A stretch of 64,000 bases of DNA. It comes from Dichetophora obliterata. Lineage: Eukaryota > Arthropoda > Insecta > Diptera > Sciomyzidae. The stretch's first letter is position 1. Every line of letters starts with the position of its first letter. Below the pieces are notes generated by a model. It was given only the letters and a program-made list of their open reading frames with translations, searched no databases and was not told the DNA's origin. The position numbers and the translations under genes are program-made. The stretch spans positions 131,284,920 to 131,348,919 of the forward strand of contig OY986438.1 of NCBI GenBank assembly GCA_963920525.1, in the 5' to 3' direction. Below, one piece after another: positions 56,521-64,000 of the stretch.

Positions 56521-58709
56521 TTAGGGCCAACTTTTTAAAAATATTTATATTTATTGTAGAAAACAGAGGTAAATAAAAAAATCAAACCTCAGTAGATATT
56601 TTCTGGCAAAGCTTCATATTCGAAATGTTAAAATTCGATTTTGAATTTTTTTCCGTCTAACAAGTCCTTTGTATCACTGTGCGTTGCCTCGAAGTAAATT
56701 CAAGGAGCCAATTTCGAGTGGCTGTTATTTTATGGCTAAAAAAAGCTAAAATTGAGGGCGATTTTTTTAAAAATTTTGAAATAAAAAATAGTGTTTTTCT
56801 CACTTTTTATCTTTAGTATTACGATATTTCTAATCAAGATTGATGATCCCTTTTATCTGTAAAACAATCTTTTTAAACAGTGACTTAAATGAAGCTTCAT
56901 CTTAAATTCCATCTGTCTGCACTGTTAAATACATTAAAGCGTTTGTTTTACATAAAGTTATAACAAAGTTTTCTTCAAAAATTAAGTTTTTATATACTTA
57001 AGTTTAAAAAAATATTGCCTCAAGAGTTTCTTCGCAAATATTCTGCTTTTCTTTACCAAAAACTCAGTCCTTGTTGCTGCAGCTGCAACTCGTTTTGTTT
57101 AAATTTGGTTCACCTAAATGCATTTCAAATGAAATTTCAATGTATGAATAACATTTTTTTTTGTGAAATTTTCATAAATTTTCTTCCTCTATTGCGCCAT
57201 TAAATATTCAAGGACAGATGCAGAACAGCTAGGCAAGCAGCCAGGCAGGCTTCATTAAAATCATTTAAATATGATTTTTAAAATTTTGTTTGTGACTTAA
57301 CTATGTGAAATATAAGTTTTCTTGAAATGTTGGCGCTCCGTTGACGAAGACAATGTTTAGATAAATGCAGCTGGGAGATAAGCAAGAAAAAAAGTGATTA
57401 TAAGTTGTTTTTCTTTTATTTTTCAACGTAGCTGCAGCAACCGTCTACAAAAACTTAAATTAAGAAAAATATTTGGATAAATGATTTAGTGTTCACTGCG
57501 CGCAATTGAAAAAAAGATATAAAAGTTGTTGAAGTTTTAAATAAAGATATATAAAAAGACCATCATCTGCAGAAAATTTCACTAAGATTTTATTCATTGG
57601 AAGAAATTTAACCATTTTAAATACCTATATTCCCATAGAAGTACTTTGTAGACAAATCGAGAAATTGTCGTACAGTGGTTATCATTAGCTGCGTCGTATT
57701 TGGTGCTTAAATCTGCTTCTGCATAATCTGCTTCTGCAGTTTTGAAAGTGATTTCCTTCCCACATTTGCTATTAACCCAAAGAGGGCAAAAATATACATA
57801 ATATCAACTTAAGATGCTCAAATCTAGTACCATATTCCTTGATAAATATCCGTTAAAACTACTTGATTAAAAAGTTAGCAGCTTAAATTCGCTAATGTTA
57901 TGAGCATTACATCATTTGAACTTAACTAACTTTAAAAAACAAGGTACAAAAAATGTAACTCAAGAATATTTCAAATACTGAAAACAATATCTGAGAAAAA
58001 GTTCAGAAAAGTCCTCTTTATTATGTAACTTAATTTATTCTTTCTTGTTAGAATATAATGAAGACATAAAATTCCATTATTTGTGCATTAATAAAACCAT
58101 AAATATCAACAAATACGTCAATTACTGTCGAACGATTAATTATAACAGCATCTTAATTAAGTATGTCAGTGATACGACGATGTCTAAGTTAAGCTATTAA
58201 AATCGACAAGTTCATAAAAATTGCTTTTTGTTGCCGGTTAACATAATATAATAGTGGCCAATGGCTTCAGTAACTAATATATGTACATATGAGAACATAA
58301 TCAAATTATTGATTGTATGAATAGGAAAATAATTTCGAAAATAAGCAATCAATATACATACATACTAGGGATATCAATCCCGGGATCCCGATCTTTTTGA
58401 AGACCCGAATATCCCGGGAATATACGATTTGAGTCTCGATATTTTTGAAAACAATTTTTTTAAATAGCTAATAAAATTTTTAAAACTACCATAACAAATA
58501 TCCCCCTTTCAACAATCAACGATTGAACTAACAAGCGTTGAGGCGGAGCGGAGTTTTTACTCTGCAGGTCTAATATGCAATAAATAAAGGTCTAAGTTAG
58601 GGTATAAGACCACAAATGCTTTAATTTCTTAAAGATCTTTTTTTGATCAAAAGAAGGAATAATTTTGCTGAGCTTTAAATAGATAGGGTGTTGTACTAAT
58701 TTTATACTT
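56521..58709. other. Stretch without recognisable gene
   Basis: AT-rich, with short chance frames only. At 58366-58440, CTAGGGATATCAATCCCGGG-type sequence looks like a lone terminus of the hAT family seen at 54640-56520. Confidence 0.4.
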
Positions 58710-59929
58710 AACCCTAGGATGTGCGACTGCTTAGGTGGCAGTAAGTGACCCTACTGGGCCTCGCGAGGCCCATAAATCATGGCCAGCTGTCTTTACGATT
58801 TTCGTCCATCTAGATGTCCTATCGCAAGCTGCTGTTATGAAGAAGTTTTGTTAGATACTACATCTGTGTGTGGGTGTCATTTTTGGGGGGTGGTGGTTAG
58901 GATGCTTTAAAAAGTAAAATTACTTTTTTTATGGCACAAATTTATTTTATACTATTTATATTGTATTTAAACACAAATTTAAAAAAATTAAATGGGGTCA
59001 CGATCGTTGAACTGTTGTGCTGGATTTATATTTTCAGCAGCGTAGCCATGGCACTGAAAAATTGTCTGCGTGGTGTCGTGTTCAAGGCATATGAATTTCT
59101 TTTCATTTTTTTTAATGACAAGAATGTTTTGTGCCTCTTTCTGCCGTTCTGAGCATTTCGCGACTCACACTCTTGCCGTTTCATATAATTTAGGGTAATG
59201 CAGTTGTGTATGATATAGTACAGGTAGAATTACGAATTTATAAAATAATTGTTTTATAATTATTGAAAAAAACATTGAATTGAAATTTGAACGCTGCTAT
59301 TCACTGTCCTATTTTTTGTGTGGGAAGTAACAAACTGTGACGTCAGAACCTTTAGAAATTCACAATATTTATCCATTTATAGGTTATTGTCACTCCTGAA
59401 AGAGTAGCAACTGAGCTACTGACTGAGGTCCGTAATGCTAACACCAGCTTCATTTTCGTTCTAATCCAGAAATTTATGAGGCATGTCGGTCTGTCAGCAG
59501 CCTCAAAAATTGAGAACAATATCAAGCTCTTCCCACACTTCGTCATTTATTCCCGACATTTCTAATATTACTAAGAATAAAAAGATATATATGAAATGTG
59601 ACCATATGCACACAAGAGCTTTACAGATATAGCGTAATAAAGTCGTCGAACGTGATCGATTGTGTTTGAACATATTTTGATTAGAAGCTTACAGACATCT
59701 CCCATCCATTTAACGGACGGGCACCTCGTGAGGCCCAGTGGGTTTACTTACGTCCTTATTATAAAAAGAGATAATTTTGTTCTACGAAAGTAATGCAAAT
59801 TCTTTTTAGTTTGTTTTGTTACTTCTAGAAAATATTTCTGCGCTCAAAGCCAAGAAAAAAATTTACGACTTCTCAAAGTCAAAATGGGCCCTAAAGGCCC
59901 AGTCGCACATTCTTGGGTTTTTTTTTTAA
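58710..59929. mobile_element. piggyBac-type non-autonomous element (about 58714-59917)
   Basis: TTAA at 58710-58713 is followed by CCCTAGGATGTGCGACTG. The right end, reversed from 59917, reads CCCAAGAATGTGCGACTGGG. TTAA and a CCC start are the piggyBac signatures. On the right, GGG is separated from TTAA (59926-59929) by a run of T, probably slippage. GGCCTCGCGAGGCCCA near the left and CTCGTGAGGCCCAGTGGG near 59728 form further inverted motifs. The 1.2-kb interior has frames (58931-59152; 59546-59352 minus) but no recognised transposase motif. Confidence 0.65.
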
Positions 59930-60244
59930 TTAAAATGTACTGTAGCATATAATTGATGGGAGGTCTTAGGCCAAAGCGGTTAAAATTAAGGCATATTTTT
60001 GAAAATGTTTTTTTAAAATTTTATTAAATACACAAAAAATTTAATTTGCATGTTAACTTTTCATCATTAGCGTCTCCAGCTCGCCTGAAAATAAAATGCT
60101 TTCGAAAAAAGACTATTGAATGCACACACATTCCGCGAAAAAAAGATATCACATTGAAATTTTTTAAAATTTTATTAAAAGCGATTAAAATTAAAAATTT
60201 GTATATAATACAAAGTAATTAGATTTAAAAACAAAATGAAAATA

Positions 60245-61015
60245 TGGGTATTTCCACAGGAAAGTCTACCGTGACCAAAAAATTAAAACTTATTAAAAAC
60301 TTATTATTTTATGATATTATCTAAGAGAAACATTTTAATTTTATTAATTTAAGCAATTTGTACATAAAATTATTAACCATGATGATCACATCGTCTGCAC
60401 TGTTTCACAAATGTAGTTTTTCTTTTTCGTAAGTGTTTAGTAAATGTTTCATAAACATTTTTGTTTTATTAAAAATGGAAGGCATTGGCTAAAGATAATG
60501 AAAAAATGGTTGATGCAATTAAAGGAAAATATATTGAATTTGTTTTTAATTACCTAATTACATAATTACTTAACTACCTAATTACTTAATTACCCAATTA
60601 AATTGCAATGGAAAAAACTGTCCCGTGCGACCTGTCCCGTGCGACCGAGCTTAATATTAAATTAAAAAATAAGTGTTAAATATTATTGGGTAAAATAAAA
60701 GCAATTTAAAAGAAACACCAATGCACAATATCCATAAAATAAACTCTTTGAAATATTCCTTCAGACTTCGCTGAATTCGGCGCTTGAGTTGTTGTCCTCG
60801 AAAAAAACTTCCGTTTTTGTCCCGTGCGAACCCCGTTGTTTTTGGCAATTATTTTTAAAAGGAAAAATTACCGATAATCAACCTTAGCACCACTTATAGA
60901 GCTTACTATGAGTTATAAGTTAAGACCATTATCAAAATATAAATCCGTGTTATTACTACTTTTTTTTCAATTTAACTGCGTACGACTGTCCCGTGCGACA
61001 CCATGGAAATGCCCA
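60245..61015. mobile_element. 771-bp MITE with TGGG(T/C)ATTTCCA ends and TA flanks
   Basis: The left end is TGGGTATTTCCACAGG (60245), and the right end reversed from 61015 is TGGGCATTTCCATGG. TA lies on both sides (60243-60244, 61016-61017), suggesting the Tc1/mariner-type target rule. The motif CTGTCCCGTGCGA occurs four times (about 60619, 60634, 60817, 60986) and in decayed form at the left end. It has no coding potential. Confidence 0.65.
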
Positions 61016-61659
61016 TATATTGATTTTAAAGTTTTTTCTAAATAACATTATGATTAATTATGTTGATTTTATATGATTTAAATACAAATTCTAAATGTTT
61101 GATAGTTTAAATCATATTTGATTTTAAATACAAATTCTAGTTCTTTGATAGTTTAAAGTCGTTTATTAAGCTTTTGGTCAAAGTTAGAACAATTAATTGT
61201 TCTAACGAATCTTTCCAAAGAAACAACAACAACAACAACGTTTTTCAATATGAAAAGGAAAAAAAATCACTAGTTGATTTTATTGCAATTTCGGCCCTGC
61301 TAAAAGTTTCATCAAAAATCTTTGTGATACGCCGTGCAAGCGTGCACCAGTGCACTGCACCAAAGAGGCGATGAGATTTTAAGTGCCAATTTCTCAGTTT
61401 TTCTACCATTTTATATTTAAACTATCAAACAACTAGAATTTGCGTTTCAAATCAATTATGATTAAAAGTAACACACATTTAGAATTTTTATTTAAATCAT
61501 ATCAAATCAGCAATATATTGAAATTTTATTTAAAAATCGAACTTGTTGTTCAGAAAAAACAAAAACATATTTAGTAGTACGACAAAAAGATAGCACAATA
61601 TTATTCAAAAGCAAAAAGTTATAAGAAATCAATTTTGAATTTTTATAACATCATTATTT

Positions 61660-62560
61660 AGTATTGAGTGGAACCTCCATCTCTTTTTAAAGCTTCAGTA
61701 CCGCAATTTAATAGTGATTAAAAATGTTTTTTAATGTATTTTCTCGGTATCGCTTCCCAATTCGAAATTATGCTGCTTTTAAGTTTCTGAATGGTATTAT
61801 ATTGCCTATTATCGGCATAAAATTCCCTTAACTCCAATATTTCAATATCCTGTTCTCGAAAGAAGTTTTTTACTATTCTTGCTGTATGTAAACAGCATTT
61901 TTTTTTTGACCCTGATCAATTAAATTAAGATAATATTTTGGCGATTCATTTTTGTGGTGACAAACTTAATTTCCCCAATATCCAATTTCATGCCTTCATT
62001 ACTCATCTATCTCCGTGTTGACGATGAGTTAGGATACGCTCTTTCTTCCTCAAATCGTGGTAATAAAAAGACATACCATCCGGACCGTCGAAATTAATTT
62101 TTTTTTGTCAGTGATTAATACGCAGCGCCATCATTTTCTCCACTTAAAGTGATCTGTAGCAAACTTCAATTTTACTGCTGATGTTTCGCTCTAAGTGGCG
62201 GTTTCCTTAGTAGTTTTTTAAGTTTAATTGTGGTAGATTTTTTTTTAAATCCTTTACATGTGATTTCACTCCAGCTGTTTCAGCAATTTTTCTGGCAGTG
62301 AGTTTAGAATTTGAAGCTACCCGCAAAATGACGCACTAATCTCGGCGTGTAACCACTCTTGGGTATCCACTGCTAAAGGCTTAGCCGTAATTTTATAGGT
62401 TTTTAATAAATTTGTTATCACTTTACGACCATTGTTTAATTTTTTTACGATTTCACTGATTTTCAAGTTTTTAAATGTAGATTTAAAGCATTTTGCATTT
62501 CCGTACTGTTAAGCAATTTTTCACGTCCCCTTTTAATTTAATTTTAAGTTCTTTTACTTA
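61660..62560 (-). pseudogene. Tc1-like transposase relic
   Basis: The minus strand reads GREKLLNSTEMQNALKSTF, then LKISEIVKKLNNGRKVITN (paired-type DNA-binding helices). Later comes REQDIEILELREFYADNRQY and finally SNWEAIPRKYIKKHF...LLNCGTEALKRDGGSTQY. The last segment matches the Tc1 C-terminus ('W-x-x-I-P ... S-M-x-x-R-x-x-x-V-I-x-x-x-G-x-x-T-x-Y'). Multiple stops lie in the middle and the DDE core is poorly preserved. A duplicated phrase (TTTTTTAAACTAACGGTATT) at 62676-62720 probably marks the decayed upstream inverted end. Confidence 0.65.
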
Positions 62561-62825
62561 TTTAACGTGGCAACTTTACGTTAAAAACTAAACTTTTTTT
62601 TTTTATCGGACTATTAACACTTACTGAACTCAATCCATCAGAATGTGCTATCATTTTGTCGCAGCATTTTTAATATTTTTTAAACTAACGGTATTTCTCT
62701 TTTTTAAACTAACGGTATTTCTCGGTATTTCTTTCATCAATGTGTACTTAAAATATCGAAAGAGCACAACCACATGACTTAATACACCTAGAGAAATAGC
62801 TTAAGCATTCCAAGTTAATAATATA

Positions 62826-64000
62826 AAGGGTGGTTAAATTTTAAGGGCCGATGTTGAATGTGAGCTACACCTACACGTCCATTTTTTCCTGCATTTCATA
62901 TGGCATTTCTCAATTTCAGACTAATTCAATTTGAACCATGGGAAGATATACAATGGACCAACGCGTTAAAGTTATTCAGGCTTATTATGAAAATGGACGT
63001 TAAAATCAATATGCATATCGTGCACTTCGTGATTGTTTCGGTCATTTTAATCGTCCAAATGTACGTACAATCGGAAAAATCCTGCAAAAACTTGAGCAAA
63101 CCGGGTCTGTAGGAGATGTGAAAACACCAGTGCATGCTCGTACAGCTCGTACTACAGAAAATATTGCTGCTGTTCGCGATAGTGTGGCTGAAGAGCCGTC
63201 CACCTCAACTCGTCGTCGTGCCCAACAATTACACCTCTCACTCTCGTCGTTGATGAGCATTATGCATAAAGACTTGCATTTACACGCTTACAAGGTGCAA
63301 TTAACTCAAGAACTAAAGCCTCTCGACCATTTCAAGCGTCGTCAATGGTCAAAATGGTGGCAAGAAATGGCAACAGTGGATCATCAATTTTCGAAGAAAA
63401 TCATCTTCAGTGATGAGGCACTTTTTCACCTCAGTGAATTCGTCAATAAGCAGAATTGCCGTATTTGGGCGAATGATAATCCAAGAATGATTGTCGAAAA
63501 ACCAATGCACCCACAAAGAGTGACTGTTTGGTGCGGTTTATGGGCTGGCGGCATCATCGGGCCGTATTTTTCCCAAAATAAGGCCGGTCAGGCAGTTACT
63601 GTGAATGGTGTTCGCTATCGTGAGATGGTAACGAACTTTTTATGGCCCGACTAGAAAGATCTGGATGTGGACGACATGTGGTTTCAACAGGACGGTGCCA
63701 CTTGCGGCACAGCTAACGAAACAATGGCTCTTTTGCGCGACATATTCAATGGCCGTGTTATCTCACGTGGTGGCGATGTCAATTGGCCGCAAAGATTATG
63801 TGATTTTACACCTTTGGACTTCTTTCTTTGGGGTTATTTGAAAGAAAAGGTGTACGTCGATAAACCAGCAACAATTCAAGAGCTAAAGGATGAGATAGTT
63901 CGGCACATTAACGGCATAGAACCTCAATTATGCCTCAGCGTCATCGGAAATTTGGACCATCGGATGGAGATGTGCCGCAGTCATTTGGCCGATATTTTAT
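62826..64000 (+). mobile_element. Mariner-type (DD41D) transposon, cut by window end
   Basis: The left terminus begins about 62826 just after TATA, reading AAGGGTGGTTAAATTTTAAG. The transposase frame starts 110 bp later and runs to the end of the window. The right terminus lies outside. The flanking TA fits the Tc1/mariner target rule. Confidence 0.7.
62938..64000 (+). pseudogene. Mariner-type transposase, DD41D, two nonsense codons, partial
   Basis: A single frame from ATG 62938 runs to the window end (about 354 codons) with stops only at codon 22 (TAA, 63001) and codon 239 (TAG, 63652). Residues 9-90 (RVKVIQAYYENG ... YRALRDCFG ... VRTIGKILQKLEQTGSV) form the helix-turn-helix N-terminus. 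The catalytic triad is Asp159 in FSDEALFHL, Asp252 in WFQQDGAT and Asp294 in FTPLDFFLWG, with 41 residues between the second and third by my count. Other family blocks are VNKQNCRIW and VTVWCGLWAGGIIGP. It would cut and paste its element at TA. Both stops probably inactivate it, but decay is slight and the insertion looks recent. Confidence 0.85.

Overview
The window looks like AT-rich intergenic or heterochromatic DNA from an insect, most likely a fly (Diptera). I recognise no host gene, rRNA, tRNA or CRISPR array. Everything that can be identified is a transposable element (TE) or a TE relic: piggyBac, hAT, P-like and foldback elements, Tc1/mariner, Helitron-like repeats, a BEL/Pao LTR retrotransposon and several LINE reverse-transcriptase fragments. 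The mix, the low GC and the DD41D mariner suggest a higher fly, but I cannot name a species from sequence alone.

Left part (1-14.4 kb). A decayed LINE fragment and a small zinc-finger reading frame are followed by a complex nest. A minus-strand piggyBac transposase gene (about 4.77-11.9 kb) is split by a hAT element (5236-6831, 8-bp target duplication) and by a foldback element with long inverted arms (7188-9674, perfect 8-bp target duplication). Removing each insertion plus one copy of its duplication restores the piggyBac reading frame across the join. The foldback right arm and piggyBac 5' half were then tandemly duplicated (9011-11039 and 11040-13554).

Middle part (14.4-39 kb). This holds relics of LINE, hAT and piggyBac transposases, a minisatellite and many short inverted-repeat elements. 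A foldback-like terminus at 26.8-27.1 kb carries a 215-bp MITE with 31-bp perfect inverted repeats; two related copies elsewhere in the window preserve the empty site. A second, inverted copy of the same hAT element (27787-29621) has a perfect 8-bp target duplication. Two further hAT-type non-autonomous elements (30345-30991, 31633-32506), a 3-kb Helitron-like repeat (33758-36776) and two foldback-type elements follow.

Right part (39-64 kb). A BEL/Pao LTR element (40216-45297, minus strand) keeps both LTRs, gag and protease but has lost reverse transcriptase and integrase. Its 2.2-kb leader carries about twelve copies of a dyad of the form AGTTTCTA-5 nt-TAGAAACT. Two LINEs meet tail to tail at 47.69 kb. 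A third piggyBac relic, a hAT relic, a piggyBac-type non-autonomous element, a Tc1-like relic and a nearly intact DD41D mariner-type transposase (two nonsense codons, cut by the window end) complete the window.

No gene set here works together as a pathway. The interest lies in the nested insertions with readable target duplications, the internally amplified repeats of the non-autonomous elements, and the dyad array in the retrotransposon leader.
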